Positions 1 to 9,250 of a DNA stretch of 64,000 nucleotides are shown here, in pieces. Below the pieces are notes generated by a model. The model was not told where the DNA came from. It saw nothing but the letters and a program-made list of their open reading frames with translations, and did no database searches. The DNA is from Mangrovimicrobium sp033283265. GTDB lineage: Bacteria; Pseudomonadota; Gammaproteobacteria; Pseudomonadales; Halieaceae. How positions within the stretch are numbered: position 1 is the first letter of the stretch; each line of letters begins with the position of its first letter. A program made the translations under genes and the position numbers. Location of the stretch: positions 248,001 to 312,000 of the forward strand of contig JAWMQN010000002.1 in assembly GCA_033283265.1 (NCBI GenBank), read 5' to 3'.

Positions 1-1652
1 GAGGCAAGGCTGGTATCGAAGCGCACCAGGTAAAGCGTGGCGAGGTGATCCAGGAGGCCCTGCCAGTCGAAACCCGGGCAGACCTTGTCATAGCGCATTC
101 CGCTCACGACACTCAGGGTGGCCACTTCTCCGAGCGGGCGCCCGGGCTGGTAACGACCCAACTCGCGGTACTCGAAGGGGTGCAGCGGCTGCCGGGCAAG
201 ACAAGCCAGCGCGACATCGCGCAGGACGTAATCGCCGTGGTACTCATCGCCCGCGGCAGCGTACTTCATGGCGGAAAAGTGGGCACGCGCCGAATACTCC
301 AGTGCGGCATCCCTGGCACCCACGCGTGCCAGCTGGGTCGCGTACTCGCGGTTGGCGCGGGCCGATTCCGGGTGACCGTTAATTGCCTGCATCGCCAACA
401 GGGGGGCCTTCGACCAGATCTGCACCTGGGAGCCGGTCAGCGCGCAGAGGTACAAGAGGTAGACGCCAACCCAGGCCAGCAGCGGAGCGCTCACCTGCTT
501 CCAGCGCAGGGAAAGAAGTGCGTAGCAGCCAAGCGGCAGCAACACGAGACCCAGGCCGGGCAGGTAGTTGCGGTGTTCGAAATACAGCTCCAGCGGCAGG
601 ACGCTTGACTCGATGCTGTGGCCGGCGAGGAAAAACAGCGGCCCGTAAGCCAGCCGGCGCCCGGCGGGCCAGCGCCACAGCAGCCCTACCGCCAGCAGTA
701 CGCTACCCCAGCCGAGGATGGCCGCGCGGGTAGCCGGCTCTTCGAAACCGCGGGACAGGCGGAAATCATCGTGAAAGATGCCCAGGCGACCGGTATCTGG
801 CGCGAAGAACTGTGCCACGTAGTCCCACAGTATCCTCGGCTGCGTAAGCAGGCGCTCCTGCAGAGTGAAGTCACGGCCGTGGTGGCGCAGCTCGAAGTAG
901 CTCCACTGCGTCAACACCAGCAACACCAGTGCCAAGGTGCCGAGACCGATCAACCCGTAGGTCACCTGCTGCAGGCGCGGCAAGCGACGGCCACGGGCAT
1001 CCTCGCATTGCAGCCAGCAGGCCTCGGTGAGGAGGATCAGGGGAAGCCCTACCAGTGCGTTTTCCTTGGCGAAAGTACCCAGCAGGAGCGCGAGCCCGCT
1101 GGCCAGCAGCCAGCCCAGGCGCGGCTGCCCGGCACTCAGGCCGCGTCGCCAGTGGAGATAACAGACCAGGCTGAGGACGGTAAACAGGCAGGCCAGCATG
1201 GCCATGCGCTGCACCAGGTAGAGGACGGTGCTGACCTGCAGCGGCGCCAGCAGCCAGATCCCGGCAATACAGGCGGCGGCCAGGCCCGCGCGCGGAGCGC
1301 CCACCGCGGCCAGCAACAGCGCGAAGAACCAGGCCGCCAATCCACCGGTGAGCAGGTGCAGGCCGATATTCACCCATTTACGGGTGCCGACACTGCCGTC
1401 CCCCAGCAATTGTTCGAGCACGAAGGTCGCCATCGAAACACTGCGGCCGAGCGGCCCGGAACTGTCGCCGAGCACATAGTCCAGTGCCTGGTGCGGTGAA
1501 TCGCCGAGGTGGTCGAGGGCGCCGAGGCTGGAAAAATCGTCCAGCAGTGGGGGACCACTGGCACCGGGGGCGTAGATCCAGCCAGCCAGCGCCAGCAGGA
1601 GACCGAGCGCAAGGGCGGGCAGCAGTTGGCACGCGTTGATAGCCGTTCTCAC
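1..1652 (-). CDS. GT-C-type polytopic membrane protein with TPR-like tail (partial, C-terminus outside window)
   Basis: Membrane protein cut by the left window edge, with 550 codons present. I chose GTG at 1652-1650 because it overlaps the stop of the preceding gene (GTGA), the frame is open without a break to base 1, and an ATG-only search misses the start. It is a tandem paralogue of the next gene. Shared blocks are a VQRMA stretch, TFAKEN, GRDFTLQERLLTQ (about residue 258) and LPLELYFEHRNYLPG (about residue 350). An acidic DD pair in the first extracytoplasmic loop (about residue 37), many hydrophobic segments and a helical C-terminal part fit bacterial TMTC/DUF1736-like GT-C glycosyltransferases. 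Inference: it transfers a lipid-linked sugar, possibly to the pilin encoded just upstream. Substrate unknown. Confidence 0.75.
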   Translation of the reverse strand, partial: MRTAINACQLLPALALGLLLALAGWIYAPGASGPPLLDDFSSLGALDHLGDSPHQALDYVLGDSSGPLGRSVSMATFVLEQLLGDGSVGTRKWVNIGLHLLTGGLAAWFFALLLAAVGAPRAGLAAACIAGIWLLAPLQVSTVLYLVQRMAMLACLFTVLSLVCYLHWRRGLSAGQPRLGWLLASGLALLLGTFAKENALVGLPLILLTEACWLQCEDARGRRLPRLQQVTYGLIGLGTLALVLLVLTQWSYFELRHHGRDFTLQERLLTQPRILWDYVAQFFAPDTGRLGIFHDDFRLSRGFEEPATRAAILGWGSVLLAVGLLWRWPAGRRLAYGPLFFLAGHSIESSVLPLELYFEHRNYLPGLGLVLLPLGCYALLSLRWKQVSAPLLAWVGVYLLYLCALTGSQVQIWSKAPLLAMQAINGHPESARANREYATQLARVGARDAALEYSARAHFSAMKYAAAGDEYHGDYVLRDVALACLARQPLHPFEYRELGRYQPGRPLGEVATLSVVSGMRYDKVCPGFDWQGLLDHLATLYLVRFDTSLA

Positions 1653-3661
1653 GACGAGCGCCCCCCGAGCGGCGCCACACCCGTGGGCACCGTGTTGTCA
1701 GGCTTCAACTCACTCGCCTGCGCGCGCTCGGGCAACGCAAACATGCGCCGGATCTGTGACAACTGCCGCCGCCGGGGATCGTGGGCCATCCACAGCCGGG
1801 TTGTCTCATACAGCCCGGCGATATCCCCGCTGTTCGACAGTTCAAGCAGGAGGTACTGGTAGGGTTCGCTATCGTGGGGACGCGCCTTGCGCATCGCCTG
1901 CAACAGCGCCAGCCGCTGCTCCAGTGTCGCCCCCCTGGTTTTCAGGTACTCGTAGCGCAGGGCCTGCAGGCGGGTATTGTCTGGATAACGTTCGTTCAGG
2001 GTATCCAGTAACGCCTGCATGCGCTCCTCGGGTTCAGTACAGGCCGCCGCAGCGAAACAGCTCAGCAGGGCTTCCAGCGCGGAAAAATCCGAGGCCTGCA
2101 GGGGGCGGTCCATGGCGAGCCCCTGCAACGCGGAAAACCAGTCAGTGTACTGCTGCAATTCCGGGAAGTGGTGCTGATCCATGTAGTACAGCATCACCAG
2201 CGCTGCCATGTCGCGTGGGTTGCGCTGGTACATCAGTTCGAACTCGTTGCGGGCCAGCAGCAGGTACTCGCTCAATTCCTGCCGTCCGGCCCCGCTCTCC
2301 TGCCCTGCGCGATAGGCATTCAGCCAGGACTCCGCGAGAAAGAAATGGGAGCGCGAGGAGTCCGGGTGGTTGGCCACGTTCACCGCGCTCAGGCGCAGGC
2401 CGTCGGACCAGGTGAACACCCGGAGGAAGAGCAGCGTACTGCAAATGGCGATGATGACGCTTACGCTCACCCTCGGCCGCAGCAGGGGCAGGCGCCACAG
2501 CAGCCTCGCCAGGCCGGCCGCCAGCAGGATAAAAATGCCCGCGCTGGGGAGATAGCTCCTGTGCTCGTAAACCATTTCCAGCGGCCACACACCCGACTCC
2601 ATGAAATGGCCGACAAGGTAAAACAGCGTGGCGAACAACAGCAGGGGCACACGGCGGCGCAGGAGGAAGCTGGCGACCAGCAAGGCTATCCACGCGACCC
2701 CGGAGAGCAGGGTGGAAACCGGCTGCAGCCACCCGGCGGACAGCGCAATAGCGTCGTGCTGGAAACCCATGCTGTTGATATTCGGCCACAGCAGCCAGCC
2801 GATATACTGCCAGAGCAGGCGCAGTTGGGTCAGCAGGCGCTCCTCCAGGGTGAAGTCGCGCCCGGCGTAACCGCCAACCAGGCTGTTGGGGACCAACAAC
2901 ATGAGCGCAGCAAAAAGCGCCAGCGGGGCCAACAGCGCAGCCCACCCCAGCCCTTGCAGCCAGGCGTTGTCCCGGCACGCCCAGCGTCCGCGGTACAGGC
3001 TGACCTCCACCACCGGCAGCAACCACAGGAGGAGGAAGCCGTTCTCCTTGGAAAACGTCGCCAGCAGGGTGCACAACAGCAGCCACAGGCCCGTGGCGAT
3101 GATCTCCCCCGGCCCCGCGCCGAGCCGGCACCAGCGCTCGCGCTGGTAGACGAACAGGGCCAGCCCGGCGAGGTCGAACAGGGCCGACAGTTGCGCCATG
3201 CGCTGCACCGCGTAGAGCACCGTGGACACATGCAGCGGCGCGAGCAGCCACAGTCCCGCGGCCAGCAGCGCTGCCCACTCCCGCACATCGCTGTCAGCGC
3301 GACGAAAGCCCCGGTAAAGCACGCCCCGGGCGAACAGGTAGAGCAGCAGCCCGCAAGCGAGGTGGATCAGCAGGTTGGTCAGCTTGAGAGCAAAGGCATC
3401 GACACCGCCCGCGGCAACGATGTTGAGGGCGATACTGCCCATCGCCAGGGGGCGATGGGTGGGGCCGGAATTGGAACTGAGACTTGCCGTGCGCCAGTCG
3501 TCGAACTCGCGGCCGTCGAACTCCAGGTAGCCGTTGCCGGTGATCGCGGGGCCGTCGTCAAAAAACAGTGGCCCGGAGAGGCCCTGGAAGTAGAGACCGG
3601 TGGTAAGCAGTAAGAGGGCGCCCAGGGCCAATAAGTGTATACGAGACGGCAACAAAGGCAT
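1649..3661 (-). CDS. GT-C-type polytopic membrane protein with TPR-like tail, putative pilin-locus glycosyltransferase
   Basis: 670 residues from ATG at 3661, which has an AGGG about 8 nt upstream. A TTG ten codons earlier falls almost inside the T-tract of the pilA terminator and is less likely. Hydrophobic N-terminal anchor, then an extracytoplasmic loop with FFDDG (about residue 30) and RPL, a pattern typical of GT-C enzymes. About ten membrane segments follow, with VQRMA, TFSKENGF, GRDFTLEERLLTQ and PLEMVYEHRSYLP. The last 200 or so residues are soluble, helical and TPR-like. This resembles bacterial relatives of TMTC/DUF1736 proteins. It follows pilA after a terminator and overlaps the next paralogue by GTGA. 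Role in pilin or surface glycosylation is inferred from position only. Confidence 0.72.
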   Translation of the reverse strand: MPLLPSRIHLLALGALLLLTTGLYFQGLSGPLFFDDGPAITGNGYLEFDGREFDDWRTASLSSNSGPTHRPLAMGSIALNIVAAGGVDAFALKLTNLLIHLACGLLLYLFARGVLYRGFRRADSDVREWAALLAAGLWLLAPLHVSTVLYAVQRMAQLSALFDLAGLALFVYQRERWCRLGAGPGEIIATGLWLLLCTLLATFSKENGFLLLWLLPVVEVSLYRGRWACRDNAWLQGLGWAALLAPLALFAALMLLVPNSLVGGYAGRDFTLEERLLTQLRLLWQYIGWLLWPNINSMGFQHDAIALSAGWLQPVSTLLSGVAWIALLVASFLLRRRVPLLLFATLFYLVGHFMESGVWPLEMVYEHRSYLPSAGIFILLAAGLARLLWRLPLLRPRVSVSVIIAICSTLLFLRVFTWSDGLRLSAVNVANHPDSSRSHFFLAESWLNAYRAGQESGAGRQELSEYLLLARNEFELMYQRNPRDMAALVMLYYMDQHHFPELQQYTDWFSALQGLAMDRPLQASDFSALEALLSCFAAAACTEPEERMQALLDTLNERYPDNTRLQALRYEYLKTRGATLEQRLALLQAMRKARPHDSEPYQYLLLELSNSGDIAGLYETTRLWMAHDPRRRQLSQIRRMFALPERAQASELKPDNTVPTGVAPLGGRSS

Positions 3662-3697
3662 CACTTGCCCTAAAACTGGTTTGTGCCCCAATCTAAC

Positions 3698-3726
3698 AAA
3701 AAAAGCCCGGTAGAAACCGGGCTTTT
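3698..3726 (-). terminator. Rho-independent terminator of pilA
   Basis: Inverted repeat AAAAGCCCGGT (3701-3711) and ACCGGGCTTTT (3716-3726) with a 4-nt loop. On the minus strand it ends in seven T (3704-3698). It lies 18 bases past the pilA stop, so pilA can be a single-gene transcript with partial read-through into the membrane protein genes. Confidence 0.9.
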
Positions 3727-3744
3727 GAGGCTAATCCTACTTTT

Positions 3745-4239
3745 TTAGTTACGGCAGTTGGAGGGCAGGTACTTGCTCTGGATGGTCGATACAGTACCAA
3801 CACCGGCCGGGATGGTAGAACCTTTGCAGACCCACACCAGGGTGTTGCCGCCGCCGGTGGTGCCGGACAGGCCAAATCCGTACACGGTTGCAGCGCCGCC
3901 AGGAATGATCGCGCCGTAGTCGCCACCGTCAGCCTGCAGGGTAGCCACGATGAAGGGCAGGCTGCTCACAGAGGTGTAGCGAACAGACGCAACGATGGGC
4001 TTGTTCGGGTTGGTCAGGATACCGGCTTCGTCGGAGTCGTCAGGCACACGGTTGTTGGTGGCGTAGAACTCGGATACCGAGGTTTTCGCTTCCGCCAGGG
4101 CCGCAGCGGGCTCAGACATCTTGGAACGCACGATGTAGTCCTGGTATGCCGGCAGCGCGATGGCGGCCAGGATGCCGACGATCGCGATTACGATCATCAG
4201 TTCGATCAGGGTAAAACCCTTTTGCATTTGCTGTTTCAT
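3745..4239 (-). CDS. pilA: Type IV pilin (major prepilin)
   Basis: 164-residue prepilin. The start at 4239 is set by AAGGAG at 4252-4247 and by the short type IVa leader. MKQQMQKG is followed by the class III signal FTLIELMIVIAIVGILAAIA, with PilD cleavage expected between Gly8 and Phe9, Glu at mature position 5, and the hydrophobic N-terminal helix. The globular part has two cysteines near the end (VCKG and SNCRN), as expected for the disulfide-bounded D-region. It is the structural subunit of the pilus, exported to the inner membrane, processed by PilD and assembled by PilB/PilC, whose genes diverge from it. Upstream in-frame codons to 4341 lack pilin character and overlap the promoter. Confidence 0.95.
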   Translation of the reverse strand: MKQQMQKGFTLIELMIVIAIVGILAAIALPAYQDYIVRSKMSEPAAALAEAKTSVSEFYATNNRVPDDSDEAGILTNPNKPIVASVRYTSVSSLPFIVATLQADGGDYGAIIPGGAATVYGFGLSGTTGGGNTLVWVCKGSTIPAGVGTVSTIQSKYLPSNCRN

Positions 4240-4240
4240 G

Positions 4241-4744
4241 TCCCTACTCCTTAGTAGTTGTTTGCAGTCCGGAGTCGCTACGCCGGAATGGCCAGCGCTT
4301 CCGCCACTAGGCGAGGAGTAGCAATGCAGGGAGCGGGCCAACTCTGGATAAAAATCTTCAGATCACCTTTAAGCACTTATAAAACAGGGACTTAAAACTT
4401 TTCATCGGCAAGCACTCGGTGTCGTAGCCGGCGCGGGCCCTGCAGCTGCCAGTCAGTTACTGACGCAAATTGTCAGTTCCTGCCAGCCTGGGTATACGCG
4501 ACCCGTCCAGCGGCGACATATCGACGGTAGCTCCGCGGTGGTGCCCGCCACCCTCCCCCTGGCCCGCACTGGCTTAACATGTGACGCCGGGACGCAAGCA
4601 CCAAGCCGTTCACAAAAACACGAGATTTCCACAATCTCTGCCCCCCGCAACCTATGCCCCTACCCTATGCAGTGTTTATACTGTGGCGAATCAGGGAGTT
4701 AGCCCAGACTTATCATTTTCCCCTGAATCCGGGGTGAGCGAGCG
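4241..4744. other. pilA-pilB divergent intergenic region
   Basis: 504 bases without a supported gene between the divergent pilA and pilB starts. It holds the pilA ribosome binding site, its candidate sigma-54 promoter, and on the plus strand a TATACT (4677-4682) that could be a -10 for pilB but lacks a convincing -35. Short open frames here have no recognisable product. Confidence 0.6.
4325..4340 (-). promoter_or_regulatory. Candidate sigma-54 promoter of pilA
   Basis: The minus strand reads TGGCCCGCTCCCTGCA, with GG and GC separated by the 10 bases required for a -24/-12 element. It is about 85 bases upstream of the pilA start. In many gammaproteobacteria pilA is driven by RpoN with PilR. 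The -24 half matches well (TGGC) and the -12 half is CTGCA rather than TTGCA. No PilR site was identified. Confidence 0.55.
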
Positions 4745-6460
4745 ATGAACGACAAAGGCATAGGACAACTCAGCGGCCTCGCCGGCAGGCTGGTCGCCGA
4801 GGGCCTGATCTCCGCGGAGAGCGCGGTGGAGGCGCAGCGTGAAGCCTCCATGCAAAGGACGCCGTTTGTTTCCTGGCTGGTGGAGAAGTGCGGCGTCGAC
4901 AGCGCGCGACTGGCCGCGGTGGCCTCACAGGAATTCGGTGTACCGCAGTTCGACGTCAAGTGTTTCGACATGGCGACCATGCCCGCGGGCCTGGTCAACC
5001 CGGACCTCGTCACCAAGCACCACGCCATCCCTCTCTACCGTCGCGGCAACCGCCTGTTCATCGCGGTTTCCGACCCCACCAACCTGGCCGCCCTCGACGA
5101 AATCAAGTTCCACACCGGCATCAATACCGATGCAGTGCTGGTGGAGGAAAAGGCGCTCGCCAAGCTGATCCACAACTGGGTGGAGGCACAGGACACCCTG
5201 GGCGACGGCCTGAAGGACCTCGATTCCGAGGAACTGGAAGGCATCGACATCGGGTCTGGCGAATCCAGCGATGGCGAGGAAGGTAACGACGCGGTGGACG
5301 AGACGCCGATCGTGCGCTTCGTCAACAAGGTGCTGATCGACGCCATCCGCCAGGGCGCCTCGGACATTCACTTCGAACCCTACGAGCACGATTACCGGGT
5401 GCGCTTCCGTACCGACGGCGTGTTGCGCGAAATGGTCAAGCCGCCGCGCAACCTGGCCAGCCGCCTGGCGGCGCGCCTGAAAGTGATGTCGCAGATGGAC
5501 ATCTCCGAGCGGCGGATACCGCAGGACGGCCGCATCCAGATGAAACTTAGCCGCAACCGGGCGATCGACTTCCGGGTCAACACCCTGCCCACCCTGTTCG
5601 GCGAGAAGATCGTACTGCGGATCCTCGATCCGAGCAGCGCCCAGATGGGTATCGACGCACTCGGTTACGAGGCGGACCAGAAGGCCATGTACCTGAAGGC
5701 GCTGAGCCAGCCACAGGGCATGATCCTGGTCACCGGCCCTACCGGCTCGGGTAAAACCGTCTCCCTCTACACGGGCCTGAATATTCTCAACACTCCCGAG
5801 CGCAATATCTCCACCGCCGAAGACCCGGTGGAGATCAACCTCACGGGTGTCAACCAGGTACACGTCAACCCGAAGGTGGGGCTGAATTTCGCCGAGGCCC
5901 TGCGCTCCTTCCTGCGCCAGGACCCGGACGTCATCATGGTGGGTGAGATCCGCGACCTGGAAACTGCCGAAATCGCCATCAAGGCAGCCCAGACCGGTCA
6001 CCTTGTGCTCTCCACCCTGCACACCAACAGCGCCGCGGAGACCGTGACCCGCCTGCTCAACATGGGCGTGCCGGCATTCAACGTCGCCAGTTCCGTGGAC
6101 CTGATCATTGCCCAGCGCCTGGCGCGGCGGCTGTGCAAGGAGTGCGCGGTGCCGGCCGACATCCCCCACGACGTGCTCCTCAAGGAAGGTTTCTCGGAAG
6201 CGCAGCTGGAAGGGGCGACTATTCGCAAGGCAGTGGGTTGCGATGCCTGCATCGACGGCTACAAGGGCCGGGTGGGTATTTACGAAGTGGTGCGGATCAC
6301 GCCGAAAATTTCAACCCTGATCATGGAGGAAGGCAACTCCCTGCAAATCCAGCAGGCGGCGACCGAAGAGGGCTTCAATACCCTGCGTCAGTCGGCACTG
6401 CTCAAGGTGTCCCAGGGTATGACCTCGCTGGAAGAAGCAAACCGTATCACGGTGGATTAA
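4745..6460 (+). CDS. pilB: Type IV pilus assembly ATPase PilB
   Basis: 571-residue cytoplasmic hexameric ATPase that powers pilus extension. The N-terminal MshEN-like region (about 1-150) is joined by an acidic linker to the GspE/PilB core. Visible motifs are Walker A GPTGSGKT (about residue 330), an Asp/His-box segment around the LSTLHTNSA stretch, Walker B-type MVGEIRDLETAE (about 400), and a C-terminal tetracysteine zinc site (CKEC and CDAC). Full length for the family. First gene of pilB-pilC-pilD-coaE, divergent from pilA. Confidence 0.97.
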   Translation: MNDKGIGQLSGLAGRLVAEGLISAESAVEAQREASMQRTPFVSWLVEKCGVDSARLAAVASQEFGVPQFDVKCFDMATMPAGLVNPDLVTKHHAIPLYRRGNRLFIAVSDPTNLAALDEIKFHTGINTDAVLVEEKALAKLIHNWVEAQDTLGDGLKDLDSEELEGIDIGSGESSDGEEGNDAVDETPIVRFVNKVLIDAIRQGASDIHFEPYEHDYRVRFRTDGVLREMVKPPRNLASRLAARLKVMSQMDISERRIPQDGRIQMKLSRNRAIDFRVNTLPTLFGEKIVLRILDPSSAQMGIDALGYEADQKAMYLKALSQPQGMILVTGPTGSGKTVSLYTGLNILNTPERNISTAEDPVEINLTGVNQVHVNPKVGLNFAEALRSFLRQDPDVIMVGEIRDLETAEIAIKAAQTGHLVLSTLHTNSAAETVTRLLNMGVPAFNVASSVDLIIAQRLARRLCKECAVPADIPHDVLLKEGFSEAQLEGATIRKAVGCDACIDGYKGRVGIYEVVRITPKISTLIMEEGNSLQIQQAATEEGFNTLRQSALLKVSQGMTSLEEANRITVD

Positions 6461-6510
6461 AACAAGAGCAACAACCCGAACAGGGATAGCAGACAGGGGC
6501 GCAACAAGGT

Positions 6511-7731
6511 ATGGCAACGGCAACAGGCAACGACGTATTTACCTGGAGTGGCACCGACAAGAACGGCCGCTCGACCAAAGGGGAGATTTCCGCCTCCAGC
6601 AGTTCCATGGCCAAGGCCCAGTTGCGCCGCCAGGGAATCGTGCCGAAGAGCGTGAAGAAAAAGCCCAAGCCGCTGTTTGGCTCGGGCAGTGGCAAGCCCA
6701 TCAAGCCCGCCGACATCGCCATCTTTACCCGCCAGCTCGCCACCATGATGAAAGCCGGCGTGCCACTGGTGCAAAGCTTCGAAATCGTGATCGACGGCCT
6801 GGAAAAACCGCGGATGCGGGAGATGATCACCACGATCAAGAACGACGTCGCCTCCGGTAACGGCCTCGCCCCTTCACTGGCCAAGCACCCGCGGCACTTC
6901 GACGACCTGTTCTGCTCTCTGGTCGCCTCCGGTGAGGATTCCGGTACCCTGGAAGTCATGCTCGACCGCGTGGCGACCTACAAGGAAAAGACCGAGGCCC
7001 TGAAAGCCAAGATCCGCAAGGCGATGACCTACCCGGCTGCGGTTATCGCCGTAGCCATCATCGTCACCCTGATTCTGCTGCTCAAGGTAATCCCGGTGTT
7101 CGCCGAGACCTTCCAGAGCTTCGGCTCCGACCTGCCGGCCTTCACCAAGTTCGTCATGAGCATCTCGGAATTTGTCCAGGAATGGTGGCTGATCGGCCTG
7201 ATCGGCCTCGCGGCGATTATCTTCGCTTTCCGCGAGATCAAGCTGCGCTCGGTGCGCTTCTCAGAGTGGCTGGACAAGCTCTACCTGAAAATGCCCGTTG
7301 TCGGCGGCATCGTCCACGACGCGGTGGTGGCGCGTTTTTCCCGGACCCTGTCCACCACCTTCGCCGCCGGTGTACCGCTGGTAAACGCGCTGGACTCCAC
7401 CGCGGGCGCTGCCGGCAACTCGGTGTACGCCAAGGCAATTCGCCAGATCCGCGATGACGTCACCACCGGCTCCACCCTGCACAGTGCGATCAAGACCACC
7501 GGCCTGTTCCCGAACATGCTGATGCAGATGGTATCCATCGGTGAGGAATCCGGCGCCCTGGACGAGATGCTCGGCAAGGTGGCGGACCACTACGAGCAGG
7601 CGGTTGACGACGCCGTCGACAACCTCAGCTCGCTGCTGGAACCGATGATCATGTCGATTCTCGGTGTACTCGTGGGCGGCCTGATGATCGCCATGTACCT
7701 TCCGATCTTCATGCTCGGCTCGGTAATCTGA
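6511..7731 (+). CDS. pilC: Type IV pilus inner membrane platform protein PilC
   Basis: 406 residues, the usual length. It contains two T2SF domains, each with a soluble helical part followed by hydrophobic segments. The first membrane helix is near residues 175-200 (AVIAVAIIVTLILLLKVIPV) and the last at the C-terminus (SILGVLVGGLMIAMYLPIF). The first domain has FTRQLATMMKAGVPL and the second has RTLSTTFAAGVPLVNAL, the repeated signature of the family. It couples the PilB motor to pilin subunits in the inner membrane. It sits 50 bases after pilB and 18 bases before pilD, so probably one operon. Confidence 0.97.
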   Translation: MATATGNDVFTWSGTDKNGRSTKGEISASSSSMAKAQLRRQGIVPKSVKKKPKPLFGSGSGKPIKPADIAIFTRQLATMMKAGVPLVQSFEIVIDGLEKPRMREMITTIKNDVASGNGLAPSLAKHPRHFDDLFCSLVASGEDSGTLEVMLDRVATYKEKTEALKAKIRKAMTYPAAVIAVAIIVTLILLLKVIPVFAETFQSFGSDLPAFTKFVMSISEFVQEWWLIGLIGLAAIIFAFREIKLRSVRFSEWLDKLYLKMPVVGGIVHDAVVARFSRTLSTTFAAGVPLVNALDSTAGAAGNSVYAKAIRQIRDDVTTGSTLHSAIKTTGLFPNMLMQMVSIGEESGALDEMLGKVADHYEQAVDDAVDNLSSLLEPMIMSILGVLVGGLMIAMYLPIFMLGSVI

Positions 7732-7749
7732 GACGCGAAAGCCGACGCT

Positions 7750-8631
7750 GTGCCCCAACTGACATTGCTTGACACCCTGGGCCAGGAATTCTGGTTCCTG
7801 GCCCTTTGCCTGCTGGCGCTGGGCCTGGTCGTGGGCAGCTTCCTCAATGTGGTCATCTACCGCCTGCCGCTGATGCTCGAGACCCGCTGGCGGCGCGACT
7901 GCTGCGAGCTACTGGAACAGCCCGTGGAAAGGCAGGACCAGCCGCTATCCCTGGTCACCCCCAACTCCCACTGCCCGGTCTGCCGCGCTCCCGTGCGCCC
8001 CTGGCAAAACATCCCGGTCATCAGTTACCTGCTGCTGCGCGGCGCCTGTGCCAACTGCGGCGTACATATCCCCCTGCGCTACCCGCTGGTGGAACTTGCC
8101 ACCGGTCTGCTCACGCTGACGCTGGCCTGGCATTTCGAACTTTCCTGGGGCTTGCTGGGCGCCATGCTGCTCACCTGGGCGCTGATCAGCCTGACCATGA
8201 TCGACTTCGATCACCAGCTGCTGCCCGATGACATAACCCTGCCCCTGCTGTGGCTCGGCCTGGCCTTCAATATCAACGCCACCTTTGTCCCGCTGGCAGA
8301 TGCGGTAGTCGGTGCGATGGCGGGCTACCTCCTGCTGTGGGGTGTCTACTGGGCATTCAAGCTGCTGACCGGCAAGGAGGGCATGGGCTACGGTGACTTC
8401 AAATTACTCGCGGCACTGGGAGCCTGGCTCGGGTGGCAAGCCCTGCCACTGATTATTCTGCTCTCCTCGCTGGTGGGTGCCATGGTCGGCGTGGGCCTGA
8501 TGATCGCCCAGCGGCGCGGCAAGGACGTGCCGATCCCCTTCGGCCCCTACCTTGCGGCTGCCGGCTGGATCGCGCTGCTCTGGGGCAACGAGCTTCTGCA
8601 GTCCTACCTGCGCGCTTCCGGGCTGGCCTGA
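7750..8631 (+). CDS. pilD: Prepilin peptidase / N-methyltransferase PilD
   Basis: 293-residue membrane aspartic protease that cleaves prepilin leaders and methylates the new N-terminal Phe. Start is GTG at 7750. The N-terminal helix runs into GSFLNVVIYRLP. The cytoplasmic loop has the zinc pair CPVC and CANC. The two catalytic aspartates lie in MIDFDHQLLPDD and in GMGYGDFKLL, the GxGD signature. Seven or eight membrane segments. Its stop (8629-8631) is one base from the coaE start, an arrangement also known from Pseudomonas. Confidence 0.96.
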   Translation: MPQLTLLDTLGQEFWFLALCLLALGLVVGSFLNVVIYRLPLMLETRWRRDCCELLEQPVERQDQPLSLVTPNSHCPVCRAPVRPWQNIPVISYLLLRGACANCGVHIPLRYPLVELATGLLTLTLAWHFELSWGLLGAMLLTWALISLTMIDFDHQLLPDDITLPLLWLGLAFNINATFVPLADAVVGAMAGYLLLWGVYWAFKLLTGKEGMGYGDFKLLAALGAWLGWQALPLIILLSSLVGAMVGVGLMIAQRRGKDVPIPFGPYLAAAGWIALLWGNELLQSYLRASGLA

Positions 8632-8632
8632 G

Positions 8633-9244
8633 ATGGAGCGCGGCAGGCGACTGGTGGTCGGCATCACCGGCGGCATCGGCAGCGGCAAGTCCGCGCTGAC
8701 AGACTACCTCGAGCATCAGGGCATCACCGTCGTGGATGCGGACAAGGCTTCGCGGATTGTTGTGGAACCCGGCACACCGGCTCTCGCGGCCATCGCCGCG
8801 CGGCACGGGGCGGACATCCTGCTGCCCGATGGCACCCTTGACCGGGCCGCCCTGCGCCGCATCGTCTTCAATGACCCCGCCGAACGCCTGTGGCTGGAGC
8901 AACTGACCCACCCCCTGATCGGCGAGGAGATCAGGCGCCAGATCAGCGCATCGACCTCGCCTTACACCGTGCTTAGCTCGCCGCTTTTACTGGAGGGCAA
9001 GCAGGTGGAAATGACGGACCTGGTGGTGGTCGTGGACGTGCCGGTGGACGTGCAGGTGCAGCGCACGATCTCCCGTGACAACAACGACGAGGCCCAGGTG
9101 CGGCGCATAGTCGCCGCCCAGATGCCGCGGGCAGAACGCCTGGCGAAGGCGGATATCGTGATCGACAACAGCGCTTCCCTGGCGGCGCTGGAACAGGCCG
9201 CGGACAGGCTGCACCGGGAATTGCTGGCCCGGGTTCAGTCGTAA
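8633..9244 (+). CDS. coaE: Dephospho-CoA kinase
   Basis: 203 residues. Phosphorylates the 3'-hydroxyl of dephospho-CoA, the last step of CoA synthesis. P-loop GGIGSGKS is at residues 13-20, followed by VVDADKASR, where the Asp is characteristic of CoaE. The start at 8633 leaves one base after the pilD stop. Longer in-frame extensions run back inside pilD. The link to pilus genes is positional and common in gammaproteobacteria. A terminator follows at once. Confidence 0.95.
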   Translation: MERGRRLVVGITGGIGSGKSALTDYLEHQGITVVDADKASRIVVEPGTPALAAIAARHGADILLPDGTLDRAALRRIVFNDPAERLWLEQLTHPLIGEEIRRQISASTSPYTVLSSPLLLEGKQVEMTDLVVVVDVPVDVQVQRTISRDNNDEAQVRRIVAAQMPRAERLAKADIVIDNSASLAALEQAADRLHRELLARVQS

Positions 9245-9250
9245 ATACGT

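Noticed and set aside
1..1652. Possible frameshifted pseudogene copy of the 1649-3661 gene
   Set aside because: Only short fragments appear when ATG starts are required. Reading from GTG 1652 gives one uninterrupted frame to the window edge with conserved blocks throughout.
2168..3613. 481-codon plus-strand frame
   Set aside because: Antisense to the membrane protein gene. Gln/Arg-rich shadow composition typical of the reverse frame of a hydrophobic GC-rich gene.
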